Source of the DNA: Phyllostachys edulis
Lineage: Eukaryota > Streptophyta > Magnoliopsida > Poales > Poaceae
Assembly: GCA_036346405.1 (NCBI GenBank)
Contig: CM070546.1
Location: 105,158,826-105,222,825, forward strand
DNA length: 64,000 nucleotides
Direction: 5' to 3'
Below the pieces are notes generated by a model. The model made no database searches, had not been told where the DNA came from, and saw only the letters and a list, made by a program, of their open reading frames with translations. Below are positions 48,105 through 60,363 of this stretch, in pieces (position 1 is the first letter of the stretch; the number at the start of each line of letters is the position of its first letter). Position numbers and translations under genes: made by a program.

Positions 48105-48844
48105 TCACTTCGAGAACGATTATTCGGTTGTTTCAAGTATGTGTATCTAATATTAAAACCACCCAGACTAATAAAAGCTACGATGTATATGCGTGGCTAA
48201 AAAGCTCTTAAATAAACAGAAATATGCTCAAAATTCTCACAAAAATAAAAACACGCGGCCTCTGATTTGATGGACCTCTAAGTACAACTTATCTATAGCC
48301 GTTAGATTAATGTGATATGCATGCTAATTCGTATTTATAATTTTAAGGAATAAGTCTATATTACACCCTTGAACTTTGGCGAGAGTCCAAAAAACACCAT
48401 GAACTACAAAACCGTTCAGTTTACATCCTTAAATTGTCAAAACCAGATCAAGTTACACCATACGTTGGTTTCATTGGCAGTTTTGGACATGTTGGCAACC
48501 ATATCGCTGGTCTTGGCTTGCCTCGGCACTGCTCCAAGACCCGTCTGCGGCCTTCGGAATGCCACACTGTCTCAAGATTTAGGCGGTAGCCACCGAAGGC
48601 CGACACGCAAGCCAAGCCATCATCGATGAGCCCAGTTGTTTGCTCCCATCTCTGCTTCCTCCAGCCTTCTCATTATCAATGCTAGCAGCAACAAGAGTTA
48701 GGCAATCCAGCTTCTTGGCCTTGAGCTAAGGGGTCGAACACGCCAGTAAAACCATTTTATGAGTCCAGCATCGAATCTCTGAACCTCCTGCACCCGGCAA
48801 CCAATGCAATGCCAAAGAATCGCATGGGAGTGGCGGTGTGTTTC

Positions 48845-49778
48845 TCACCGGCAGCCAAAGCTATGCGGCGTGCCATTTTGCGCCATCCTCACCCCAAACG
48901 CATCCGGAACTAGACAAACAAAGGCGAGCCGAGTGAAAAGAACATCGGGTTCGATGCATGCGCCATCCCGCCAAACCGCACCTTCTTCACGCACCGCGAT
49001 CGCTGGTGCCCACTCCACGACGACCGTTGCTACATCCGCAAGGATGGCCGCCATCTCCATGGACACTACAGAGTTAGGACCGCGCCTCTCCATGAGCAAA
49101 GCGAGCACCTTCCTAATATCCTCATGTTCACCTCCGACGCACCGAGGACCCGCAGACGCGGCCAGAGAGAGGAGGTGCACGGCACGAGAACGGGTAGGCG
49201 GCGAACATCGCCAAGATCGGCGTTCGATACTAGCCTCCGAGGTGGACGACGTGGCGGCGACGGAGGCGAGGAGGAGGAGGTAGGCTGCGCGCCGACGAGC
49301 GCCAATCGTGGCCGAGGACGCCGGGAGAGGCCCGGAGCTGGCGCCAGCGCGGCTGCAAGGCCGCAAGCGAGGCGTGCGTGGCGTGGTCGAGGCATGGTTG
49401 GGCGACACACGGCAGCAGCAAGGCCGACGAGGCCGGCGAGGGGCGGGACTCGGAGGAGATGAGGCGGCGGAGGTGACATGAGGAGGAGGTGGTCACGGAG
49501 CGGGTGGTCGGAGGGAAGGAGAGGAGGGAGTTGAGGAGGAGGGGGAGGTGATGCGGGGAGGGCGGGAGGAGGTAGTCGTCGATGAAGGAGAGGAGGGGCA
49601 TGAGGTGGGAGGGGAGGTCGCGGCGGGGGAGGGAGGAGACGGCGAGGTCGAGGAGTGGGAGGGGGAGCCATCAGTCGCGGTGGGGAGAGGAGAAGTCATT
49701 GAGGGGCTGCTCCCACTCCTGCGGCGAGAGGAAAGCGGGGGTGGTGGGTGGGGGCTTGAGGGACGGCTGCTGGTCCAT
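48845..49778 (-). pseudogene. Captured host gene fragment inside the Pack-MULE, interrupted
   Basis: A minus-strand frame starts at ATG 49778 (MDQQPSLKPPPTTPAFLSPQ), meets TGA at 49671-49673 (codon 36) and stays open to 49230. In it, LMPLLSFIDDYLLPPSPHHL and LLLNSLLSF look like amphipathic helices of a HEAT/ARM-like repeat protein. A second overlapping frame, 49408-48845, contains IRKVLALLMERRG and SVVSMEMAAILADVATVVVEWA. The parental gene was not identified. The TGA is one transition away from CGA in context RD(R)W. Expression is possible in Pack-MULEs, but this copy would give a short peptide. Confidence 0.5.
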
Positions 49779-49811
49779 CGCCGACGACCGGAGAGGGAGA
49801 AGGATGTGATG

Positions 49812-49817
<6 letters not shown>

Positions 49818-49842
<25 letters not shown>
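49818..49842. repeat. (GA)n microsatellite
   Basis: A run of GA dinucleotides lies upstream of the captured fragment's ATG on the minus strand (CT-rich there), a common 5' UTR feature of grass genes. Confidence 0.9.
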
Positions 49843-50063
49843 CTCTTTCACCTAGCCACCCACCCCACAGCTGATTCCTTTTATCTGCTGCTGATTCAGA
49901 TGCTGCCACGTAAGCGATAAACTGGGTGGTTTCGGTCTAAAGGGGTTGGGTGACCTGGTATTGGCAGTTCGAGTGTGCAAACCAAACGGTTTTAGAGTTC
50001 AGAGGATTTTTTGGACTGTCGCCAAAGTTCAAACGTGTAATATGGACTTATTTCTAACTTTAA

Positions 50064-50730
50064 AGATAAGAAAGAGCACTCAACCAACTCCCATTAAGCG
50101 AGCTGCGCAATACTAATAGTTTAGCACGCTAGCCTGCAACCTCGCATGCAATTGCCCGGCCGAACAATCTAGCTATATACATACTACACTCTAGATCGTT
50201 GTGGAGGTGGATTATTGTCTATTAATTTGATCATGAAAACTAACCTGTACAAAATTTCCTCGCATGTACGATGTTGATCCAAACTATGATTATGAGTTTT
50301 TGACGGCTTGAAGAATTCGCACGACAGCGTGTAGAGAGAGGAATGCACCCCCTTTCATAGCTAGGTTTGTTTATTTGAAGATTTGGTAGAATTCTGGAGT
50401 CTGCACAGCACCTTCCAGTCGCCTAGAGGAGGGAAGGTCAGAGCGAGTGCAGTTGCCCACGTTGTACGGTTAGAAAAATGGAAGCATCGGCATGGCCCCT
50501 CGAAACGCCACCCCCTGATTGGTGGATCTGGTCTTCATGTGGTCACGTCCTGAACCGCTGAACGTGAGTTCCTGCAGCTAGCTAGCCTCCCAGCACGTAC
50601 GTGTCCCCACTGATTAAGTGATGGACTTAATTAGACTAAACTAATCATCTAGGTTAGCAGATGACATAGACAACACACCTATCCCTTTCTGTTGTTAGGA
50701 TAAGAAACGGGTTAAACATCTAGCTAGCTA
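50064..50730. other. Intergenic, nothing recognised
   Basis: No reading frame over 60 codons and no transposon ends were seen. 'agctagct' words recur. Confidence 0.4.
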
Positions 50731-51052
50731 GGCTGCGTTTGGTTTTGGTTAAGATAACCGAGTTAGCTAATTTTAACCTAGCTAAGTTAGCTTAATCTAA
50801 ATTTTGTGTTTGGCAACCAACCTTGTTAATTTAAATTACCGTCTGGCTAGATTAGGTGTTAGCTGGGCTAGCCATAGAAAAATAGAAATTAGGATGGTTA
50901 GTTGTGCTGGGTTGCCTTATTCTACCAATTTGGTGGTTAACTTAATCCTAGATTAGAAGGGTTAAAAGGCTTTGACCGAATTCATCCCTAACCCAAGAGT
51001 GTTTGGCAGATTAAATCCCTAACACACCTCTTAACCCCGAACCAAACGGGTC
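50731..51052. mobile_element. MITE-like inverted-repeat element (about 322 bp)
   Basis: The left end GGCTGCGTTTGGTT and the opposite-strand right end CGACCCGTTTGGTTCGGG share CGTTTGGTT followed by GGTTAAG. The interior has many 'ttaacc/ggttaa' words in both orientations. No convincing target duplication was seen, so borders are approximate and the superfamily is open. Confidence 0.5.
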
Positions 51053-52832
51053 GGAGTATATAAGGCACGTAACTGACTAGCTTGAAGGAAAGTCTTATTT
51101 GTCCTGCTGTAACAGCCAAAAGGAACGTCTTCTTGTTGTAACCTATGCTCTTGTTTGGTTGAGCTTAAATCTCTGCTTATTCACATGGATAGATCAAGAT
51201 TTTGAAATTTTCAGTCTATCCACGTAGATTTTTCGATGAAAATAGACTTCCAGACAAACCCATAAGGTAGGAACTCGAGCCGTCGAAGATGTCAGATGTG
51301 GATATATATCAAGAATGTACTGTAAGTTAGCGTAATCCGATTAGAACTACTTGGTATCACACGGTTCGATGGAGCGTTAACCGATAGGCTGTGTGAAATC
51401 CCGGGCATGCAACGCAGGATGCTCGTGCGCGACGGCCCCGGCCCGCACGTCTTCCACAGCTGATTTCTTGGACCGGCGCTTTTTGACGCAGAGATTGAAC
51501 CCGCGTAGACCAAAGAAGCACCGTGTCTACTCAACCACTTCTCCGTCCCTCTCTCGTCGCCCGTGCATGCCCATCACTCCTCCCTGCCGATGGAAATTAA
51601 TTACTATGTGCACGCACCTAATTGGAGAAAAAAATGAACCGGGTGTTCAGAACTTCAATGGTTTGCATTACTCAATTAACACGACTACTTTAGTCTTTAG
51701 TGTATATATCATGAACTCTCTTGCCTTCTTTTCTTTTCCATTCTTTTGCAAAGGAAAAGCAAACTATAGGGAGTGTAGAAAGTTGAAACTGCTCCAAAAG
51801 TACTACTCACGCAGCTCTCTTTCTCTGTTTTGGGCCAACAGAAAAGTTGTTCTTTCTAAAAAGGAATCCGTACAAGACACTTCGAAGTGTCTTTTGTTGT
51901 GGTCTATCCTCCTCAAAACGAGAAAAAAAATGAGCATCTTTCTTTTAAGAAAGTAAAAAAAGAGCATATTTTATTTGACCAATATAAATTGGCACGCGGT
52001 GGTGAAAATAGTTTTCTTTTTCCTAGCAAAAATATTTTTTTTCTTTTACCAAACCTCCATTATATTACAGTTTTTTTATATAAAAAATGCATGCATACAA
52101 TAGCAATGATTCCATGTAACCCACCGATGAATAGACCTGATTTTACGTGTCAGTTTGCACAAAGCCGTCTTCTGTATACATCCTCACATGGAGGAGGACG
52201 GCATCCAAACCATCAAGTCACGGGGGAGAGGGAAGATCCACTTGGATGTTGGAATAGAAGATTTGATTGGGGGATGGAAGGCAAGAGGGTGAAGAGCGGA
52301 GACGGCATTGACTGAGATTTGATTATCTGTACGTGTGATGCGCGCGGGCGCTTTTGGTCCTTACAAGTTACAACCACGTGGGCGCGCGAGATGCCAACCA
52401 AACCATCAGCAGTCGTCACCAAGCGACAGGGAACGAGGACTATTGGAGAAAAGAAGACAATAGAATCGACCGATGGGTCGATGGCCAGCTCTGTACGAAT
52501 CGGCGTTGGCCACTGGTGGTACGCCTCGAACGACTATAAACCGCGACGTCGACGATCGTTTCAGGATGGAGAACCTTCCAAAAAAGTAATCATATTCTCA
52601 TGTTAATTCAGGCTTGATTTGTGCCGGTGCATTAGTCTTTGTTTCTTAGAAAAGGTAAACAGCTTTGGACTACCTCTGCCTGTACGTACCACGCGTCTGC
52701 TACACTGTTAGCAGTTAGGAGTATAGCGCAGCTGTAGCCGATTGGCTCCCTGCGTTCTGTCGTAGTTTTCAGCACACATGGGCGTGTCATTATTCAGACC
52801 CAGGCAAAGCTGTTTTGCTGGGAGCATCGGCA
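51053..52832. other. Intergenic, no gene supported
   Basis: Several frames of 60-187 codons occur (for example 51393-51956 and 51887-52315 plus), but none has a recognisable domain and codon makeup varies along them. No element borders were found. Confidence 0.35.
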
Positions 52833-52837
52833 GTATC

Positions 52838-55800
52838 TGTGAGACTTCGGGTTATCTTCGTAAAACCGAGATTAAGCATGGTCTTAAGGACATAACTCTA
52901 GAACCTTAAGTAAATAGATTCTAACTTAACTCAATCTCAGTGAAAGGCTTAACTACAAACTAGAGCCTCGAAGATCATGCACGCTGCTCCTTTGCGAGCA
53001 CTATATGATTGTCGGTTCTCCAACAAGTCATGCATTACACTTAATGAGTTAAATAGGAAGCCACGAACAGCGAGTATGCATTCATATTGGCTCCTAAGAT
53101 CAGCGACCAATATGCTCATACTCTCATACAACGTTGATCACATCCATACAACAATCATACATTAATAGTCCAAAAGACATACAACATAATAGTTAAAGTC
53201 TACAACTATTACAAACGGCCGACCGGCCAAATTCAATTAAGAATATTAAGTAACAGCGGAAGCAAGTACATAAACCGAAATATCCAGCATGGTATACCCC
53301 ATAACCCATCGGCAACCGACTGGGAGTTAAATGATAGCATTACTCATTAGCGTCGCCAAAATCGGCGCTAACAAGCTCAACGGGTTCGTACCCTTCCTCA
53401 CCTGAAATTGTAACAACCGGATTGAGTACAAAGGTACTCGCAAGTCTTACTCAAATAAAAATTAGTTATGCTAGAGGTTATTCCAAAGGATGGCTCATAT
53501 TGGCTTAGTTTTGCAAAGGAGACGCAATAATTTACAACCTACACATACTAATTTTTCAAGTGCCATTTCAAAATCAAATTTGAAGTGGAAGTAAAGCATG
53601 TGAACAAGTAATAAATTGAATAACAAATGAATCATCCAAATAACAAAGTGGTTGTCCACTTTGATACAACAACATACATGAACATCCCATTCATGACGAT
53701 ACCAAGTTATAACCATAATTTTAATTCTAAGTCTAACAATAAGTAGCCACAAACTCAAGCGGTCGTCCATAACCGCGGACACGGCTATTCGAATAGATTT
53801 ATACCCTGCAGGGGTGTACTACTTTACCCACACGACTTGATTAGCCCGTAAGCCTCCAGATGCCTCCGAATATAGCATACTTCCTATGGTATGCCGGCCG
53901 GGTAAACCAAGACTAAGTATTTTTCAGCAAGTTGACATTATTGAGTTGAATCACCCATGCGCGACGTAACCCCACTTAGGATAGGTTATACCACCTACCA
54001 ACCAAATGGACACGCAAGTTGTGCCGGGAATACCGACCCAATGAATAAAGCTTTAAATAGGGCTCACCCTCATAATAAGAATTGCAATCGGCACCCTACG
54101 AAACATATATGCGATGGAACACATATACGTCCTCACACCACCAGTCATCAACTCAACAACACCAACCCCTTACTTAACCAAGCAGTGCCTATACACCGCG
54201 TGTGATAGCATGAGTTTTGCTTGAACCGTAGGTACCCAAAGTTCGGTCCTTAACTGTCCAGACAAGTCCATCACTTACCCGAATCTCGTGCACAAAGTCA
54301 CCATCACTAACCATCACTTGTCCAGATCAAAAGCTCATTTAAAATAAAAAAATTTAACTCATAAAACAGATACGAAGATCTGAAATAAAAGCATATAAAT
54401 ATAGTTGTGTTTATCCCATAATTGTCGGGTTATTCCCGACAATCAACTACCGGTTCTAGACTTGCATGGCTAAGCAAACCCGAACAATATATTTCAACCA
54501 TCCTAACTCAAGCCTGTGGTACTGGAATAATTCAAGTATAACCTCAATGAATTAGGAGATAACTAAACTACACATCACAAAAATAGCGACATTATCAAAA
54601 ATAGAATGCAAGCAATTATCATTGCACTAACTTAACAAAACTTGGATCAAATATGATGCAAAAGAAAGTTCAAATGATGCTTGCCTTGCTGGAAGCTTAG
54701 CTGCTCTCCCTCAGTAGCATAAAGGTCAATATCGATCGGCTCGGGATCTATATAAATATAATATCGAATAAACATCAAGAAATACCTCAAAATTCAAAAT
54801 ACTCAAAAATACATGATTTTTCTACAGTAGCTAAAGCATGATTTTATATGAATTTATGTGAAAGAATTATTTCATTTGAAGTTGTGATGTGAAAGTTATA
54901 CTCGTTTGAATTTCAGCTTTCGATATGTCCTCTTTGAGTAATTTAATTATGAGGTAAAAATTTGTAGAGCAGTAGTGGGGCAAAGGATTATATGGATAAA
55001 TAGAGGATATTAATACAAGACTAAAACAGCTGAGTTTTCCTCATTTGGAGTTTTCATGTTTTAGTTATGAATTTCTAAAGTTATCAGCATTTTCTTTTGT
55101 AAAAATAATAGTGTTAATGGATCAATCTCTAAAATAATACTCTATGCTATAGAGACAAGTTTGAAACCAATTTTAATGTAGAGTTCATTAAAAATTAAAA
55201 TTACCAGAAGTGGTTTCATCCACTTTGGAGTTGCGATGAATTAGTTATGCATTTTTGAAGTTATACATATTTTACAGTGTGCAAATAATTGGATTTCGAA
55301 TTTTCTAAATCATTTAATACTTTTGTTACCGAGTGCTATCCTTGCCGTGGTCACTGACCAGTGGGCCCCGGGTCAACTGTTGACTCGGTCAAAGTGACCC
55401 AACTCGACTGTGAAAGAAAACGTATTCTATAAAATACGCTTTCCTATTACCAAAACGTACTTCCTATTTAAGCCTACAAGAAATACGTTTTCCTCAAAGG
55501 AAAACACATCACAACTCTACACTACCACTTAACCATCCATGGGCCCGCATGTCATAGACACTAGGCCGACCATTACTCAGTTTAAACCGGTTTTCCGATA
55601 GTGATCTTCGTCATTTAATGCTAATCATCGCAGTTAACCTTAATGACGTTGCTACAGTTCCGATCGGAACGTCCGACAATGTGACCGCGCGTTTGCCCGG
55701 CAACTCGCCGGCGCTACGCGCCACGGCGGAGCCGGCCAAGGCCCCCATTTGCTTCGCAATAGTGCCGCGCATCTGTGAGAGGTGGTGGCGACACCAATGG

Positions 55801-57404
55801 TGGCCCGTACCGGCGGCTAGCCGGAGCTAAGCGGCGGCATCCAATATGGCAAACGAGCATGCACTAAGTAAAGCTCCGCAGCAGTCATTCAGCGAGTGCC
55901 TGAGTGTCTAGGGGCTAAATGGGAGCTACCTGAGCGGAGGAGGGTGCTCGGGGAAGCTCGGAGTAGCTGAAGCTTGGCCAGCGTCGAAGAAGATGACGGC
56001 GGCGGCACGGCTTCACGAGGAGAAGACGATCTGGTGAACCAAAGAGGAAGTGAATGGTCGGAACATGTGAAAGACCAAACAAGGATGCTAAGAGAGCAAG
56101 GAATAGAAGAATGGCTTACCGAAACCAAGTGGGAGATGAAGGGACTGTTGTAAGGCCGAAAACACGATTTCTTCAATCACACGAAAACGTGTCATGCATT
56201 ACTCAAATTAGTTGAGAGGAAAGATTAGTTAGACCCTAAGACACATCGTGACGTGCAAGAAATTGAGAGGAGCTCACCGGAGACGATAATGGCAAGAAGG
56301 GGTCGCTCGGTGCGCACTCCAGAAGTGAGCTAGAGCACGTAGGTGAACTAAGCTCTACAAGCAAAGACAAGAGTCGAGCTTAGCAAAAATGGAGAAAGCA
56401 TTGAGCAAGGAGTCGAGGGCTACCACCCGATGGAAGCTTACCCAAGCGATGCCAGCGGGAGAGCTTCCCTTTCCTCGGCCACCGAGAGGAAAAGTGAGGA
56501 AGAAAGGGGGTGCCGAGGGGGTATTATCCCCGGGAAATGGACGAAGTGGAGGCGGCGTCAAGTGGAGAAGCTCCAGGAGTGGCCAACGGACGCGGTGGAT
56601 TGAGGTGTCGACGGAGCGCGGAAGGAATCGGTCGCGACGTGGCGAGGCTGTCCTGCACGAATGTCAGCGAGAGGTGGACGACGGATCCGATAGGTGGGCT
56701 CGGCGCGGCAACGACTCAACGCGCGCGCGATCATCCGAGTAAGTGAGTTGGCGCAGACCGTTGGATCTGGGCTGAACGGCTAGGATTAAACGTGGCGATC
56801 GGACTGGGCTGAAGGGTTGCGAGATCTGGGCCGTTGATTTCCAATCGGACGGTTCACATGCGGTCCACTTAGGTGGTCTGGTCGAGTCAAGAGTCCGGGT
56901 TGGACTCGAGCCCGAGGAACAGTGCTTGACTTGAGGCTAGGGTTTGACTGAGTTTTGAAATAGTTTTCTCCACTTTGACTAAGGGGTTAAAAATAGAAAT
57001 AAATTTCCTACAATTATGAAATAAATCACAGGGGTTCCTGGGAAGGTCTAGTGTCCATAAAAATTATTGAACACTACTATTCATGTTATATTGTGTATAA
57101 TTTAAATTCAAACTTAGTGTATGTCATTCAATTGTGTTTGAATTTTCTTAGGGTTTGAACCAGTCCCAAATATTTGAGAAAAATTATTTTAAATCATTAT
57201 AATTATTATAGTATTTGAATAAATTATTTCTAGAAGATGTTCATAAGTTTTAGTTCTGTTTTCTTTTGGAGTTGAATTACAAAGTGTAGGTTTAACACTT
57301 GTTTATGGTTTTCCAAGTGCAATATATAATGTAATTGCTTGAAAACAATGTTGCATGCTGATGAGATGCATAATAATCCTCTTTATTAATCTTGGGATGT
57401 GACA
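52838..57404 (-). mobile_element. Solo LTR (4,567 bp), minus orientation
   Basis: The unit reads TGTGAGACTTCGGG at the left and GGGATGTGACA at the right, flanked by perfect GTATC at 52833-52837 and 57405-57409. On the minus strand it begins TGTCACATCCC like its relatives, and the shared family blocks occur in reverse order: 'ggccgaccggcca' near 53216, 'gtactcgcaagtctta' near 53434, and the perfect palindrome CTATTCGAATAG at 53785-53796. No internal element sequence is present. GC-rich frames at 55618-56746 are not genes. Confidence 0.92.
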
Positions 57405-57409
57405 GTATC

Positions 57410-58335
57410 TTTCTATATAGAAGCTGGCGAATTCAAGACTCAAAGAGAGTGTCCACGTCGATAAAAAATTTCTGGCCATCGGATCTTTGCTCCTCTCGTC
57501 CGCGCTCGTCAGATCGCTCCACCTCGATGCTTCAGTTCATGCGTAGAGAGAAAAGGGGATCAGGCGGATCGGCCGAACGCTGCCCTCCGCGCAGCCGCAG
57601 CCTCTACCTCCCACATCATCGCCTCGCCTCGCCGCCGCCATCGCCGCCATCGCGGCGGCGTTCCTCCTTCGTTGTCTCCCTTCCCGCCTCCTTGTTTCGC
57701 CGATCCTTGCTGCTACTCCTCCCCTTCCCCGCCCTCGATTCCCTCTCCAAAGGAGAGCCTATTGCCGCCGCCCGCCCTCCCTTCTCCTCTCCGCCGCCGC
57801 TTTCTGCCTTTCCTCCCGCCCCGCCCCGCGAAGGTGGTGGGGACTCACCTCCTCGTCGAGCCGCTCCCTCTTCTCCGTTGTCGCTGCCTGAAACGCCGCC
57901 GCAGTCCCCATGAGTCCACGAGCGATTAGATGAATTTGGGGATTGCATAACCTGGGCAAAGCTGAGGTATGATTTATCTCCTCTATATTCAAGGTCTGTT
58001 TACTTCTTTCCTGTTTTGCTTATGTCCCTCTTCTCCGTTGTCGTTACTGAAACACCGCCGCAGTCCCCATGAGTCCACGAGCGATTAGATGAATTTTGGC
58101 ATTGCATAACCTGGGCAAAGCTGAGGTATGATTTATCTCTATATTCAAGGTCTGTTTACTTCTTTCCTGTTTTGCTTATGTGAAGAAATAATTACTAGCA
58201 GGGAATCATATTCATACTCAAGAGGTTAATGAAGCTCGATGTGAAGAAGACTCATAAAAATAGCTTAGGGTGTGCGTGTGATTATGTAGTGCTGTCACCA
58301 AAGAATAGAAAGATGCAGGGGAGCCTTCCTCCCAA
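57410..58335. other. GC-rich low-copy-looking stretch, perhaps a gene 5' end
   Basis: Positions 57480-57900 are rich in 'cgccgc' and Pro/Ser-coding words on the plus strand (frame 57392-57913), as in leaders or first exons of grass genes. No family was recognised. A tandem duplication follows. Sequence left of the 4.6-kb LTR (to 52832) is presumably contiguous with this once the LTR is removed. The stretch ends at the LTR starting near 58336. Confidence 0.35.
57865..58181. repeat. Tandem duplication, about 160-bp unit, two copies
   Basis: Copy 1 (57865-58024) and copy 2 (58025-58181) share long identical runs, for example 'cgcagtccccatgagtccac' and 'aacctgggcaaagctgaggt', with a few substitutions and a 4-base length change near 58140. 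Each copy contains AAGCTGAG|GTATGA, a good match to a plant splice donor. Confidence 0.93.
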
Positions 58336-58958
58336 TCGTCGATTTATCTAATCGCCGATCTTATGAAAATAGAAGGAGGAAAATGACGAGAGTATCTTCA
58401 AGAGAATGGGGCCGCTCTTTATTTATATGAACTGGTTTACAAGACTCGACTAGGGACTATCTCCAATTACATCAATGTCTTGAATATCGCCGCTTCGCTT
58501 CGTGTTGCCTTCTGTTGTTTGCTGTTGTGTATATGTCCCTCCTCGTCTTCTGCGCTTCACCATTTAAATAACTCCCGAAGAGACGGCAATTACCCCTGGA
58601 GAAGACGCCCCCGATGAAACGTTATAACCGGTCGGAGGTTCAAGGCGATTAACAATGTGCTAATCGCCTTGCGGTTAAGTATTTGTGAGACATTTAACCG
58701 CAAGGTGGTTTATCGTCAGAGTCTTGTATGTCATCGTAAGTTATGGAACATTTAGCACGTGTTTCATTCATCATACGGTTATTGGTACCTGTTCATAGCA
58801 TTTTAGTACCACCGGTGAACCTAGTCCGACCAGATGCCCATCGTAACCTCTCGAATCCTTACGACCGGTGAGGTCGCTGGCTTTTATGGGTTACGACCAT
58901 GGAGACGATGGTCTTTCTATGTATTTAAATTAATACATAGAGGTTTCAATCCTCGCTA
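58336..58958 (-). mobile_element. 3' LTR of a minus-strand RIRE2-like (Tat lineage) element
   Basis: It is related to the 11923-12604 LTR over its length: GCCGATCTTATGAAAAT near the left, GCTCTTTATTTATATGAAC (minus strand: TATAAATA, a TATA candidate), AACCGCAAGG near 58703, and CAATCCTCG at the right. The right edge is fixed by homology at 58958, where the minus-strand start reads TAGCGAGG instead of TG. The left edge is approximate. The element continues rightward on the minus strand past the window end. Confidence 0.75.
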
Positions 58959-58974
58959 CCTAGCCCCTAACTTT
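58959..58974 (-). other. Polypurine tract candidate of the minus-strand element
   Basis: On the minus strand a purine-rich stretch AGTTAGGGGCTAGG directly precedes the LTR start. This supports 58336-58958 being the 3' LTR and the element lying on the minus strand. Confidence 0.55.
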
Positions 58975-59082
58975 AAATAAACAGTCGTGTGAACGCCTTC
59001 CCGATGAATTTATATCGGGCGAGACTCACCATTTAATGTCGTGACATTCGAGGTGATTTTGTGTTCATTTTAAAGTCAGAAC

Positions 59083-60308
59083 TTGCCTTGGGAACCGAAG
59101 AACTTCTCGTCCGTTGGGCAAAAAGAAGCTTTTTGCCGCTCGGACTTTTTATGGATAAACTCAATCGTAATTCAAAAACTCGAGGCTATAAAATCCCCAT
59201 CGCTAGACCTTTTGGATTCTTTATCTTGCCAGATCTCCTTTTTCGATCTCTTTCATCCGCATAAAAATTTTCGCCCTTCTTTTCTTGTTCTTCCGACCAC
59301 AAAAATCTCCTGCGAGTTCTGCTCATCCTCAAGAATTTTCATCATGTCGGAGCAAATCTCAAAGTGGTTGCCGTCGGAGTTGAGCAAGAAAAAGCTTGAA
59401 GCTTTGGAGAAAATCGGGATGCTTCAGGACAGGAACTTGATCAGATGGAGATCAGCTTTCGGAGAATATGTCCCAAGTCGCGAAGATGAGGAAATTCCGT
59501 TTTTCGCCTACATCGAATGTGGGCCGAGATTGCCGACACAAATTCCTTCCCGTGTTCTTGAATTCTATGGAGTGGAATTAGTGAATTTGGCCCCAAATTC
59601 CATCGCCAACATCAGTATCTTCACATATTTGTGTGAAGCATACCTGGGATTGCCTCCAAGTTTGAGGCTCTTCAGGTATTTTTACCGAATGGTGATGGGG
59701 AGATCTACGGAGACTCCCGGGGAATGTACATTGCGCTTTCACGACGGAAAGGCCGATGAGTACATTCATATGTACTCAAAATCCTCGTGGTCGTCATGGA
59801 AGAAGAACTGGTTCTATATGACGGTTACGAGGGACGACGGCCTCGTTTTCGCCGGGATGAGAGCAACGAAAAAATCCCAAATGGAGAAAGACCGTGGAGA
59901 AGACAGGAGTGGTCGGGCGATGGGTGGATGCCATCTACGACCTACGAGTCAAGGGCTTGACCTCTTGGCATGTGGTGAGGGATTTCACCAAACGCCAAAT
60001 AAGCCCATTAAAGCTTCGGACTCACTCCCTGATCTGGTCCATTGGTCGTGATGAAGCTATCTCAGGAGGTGGTAAGTCTTTGAGATAACTCCAATCAGCA
60101 TTTTCATTGGATTAATGTATTACCTTAAAACATGTTCTTGTCTTATTTTCTCTCTTCTTTTGAAGTTCTTTCCTCCGAGGAAGTTAGAGAAAGGATCAGG
60201 CTGATCTGCGCAGGAGAGCCTGGAGAAAAGGCTGGATTTCCTGAGATCTTGGCCATAGTCTCTGCTGAAGAGAGAATAACAAGGCTTAAGGTAAAAAATA
60301 TTTTATCA

Positions 60309-60363
<55 letters not shown>

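Larger units (their letters stand above)
48347..50054. mobile_element. Pack-MULE-like Mutator element (1,708 bp)
   Basis: Long inverted ends of about 110 bp start GGAATAAGTCTATATTACAC at the left and GAAATAAGTCCATATTACAC on the opposite strand at the right. The 9-bp flanks TAATTTTAA (48338-48346) and TAACTTTAA (50055-50063) match at eight of nine. Between the ends is a GC-rich segment with a long minus-strand reading and no transposase. That is how rice Pack-MULEs carrying host gene fragments look. Confidence 0.85.

Noticed and set aside
51393..52315. Two overlapping frames of 187 and 142 codons
   Set aside because: No recognised domain, mixed composition with poly-A and poly-T runs, and no conserved flanking signals.
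57392..57913. 173-codon Arg/Ser/Pro-rich frame
   Set aside because: It starts in the solo LTR end and crosses the target duplication, so it cannot be an old gene; the rest may be a leader but has no domain.
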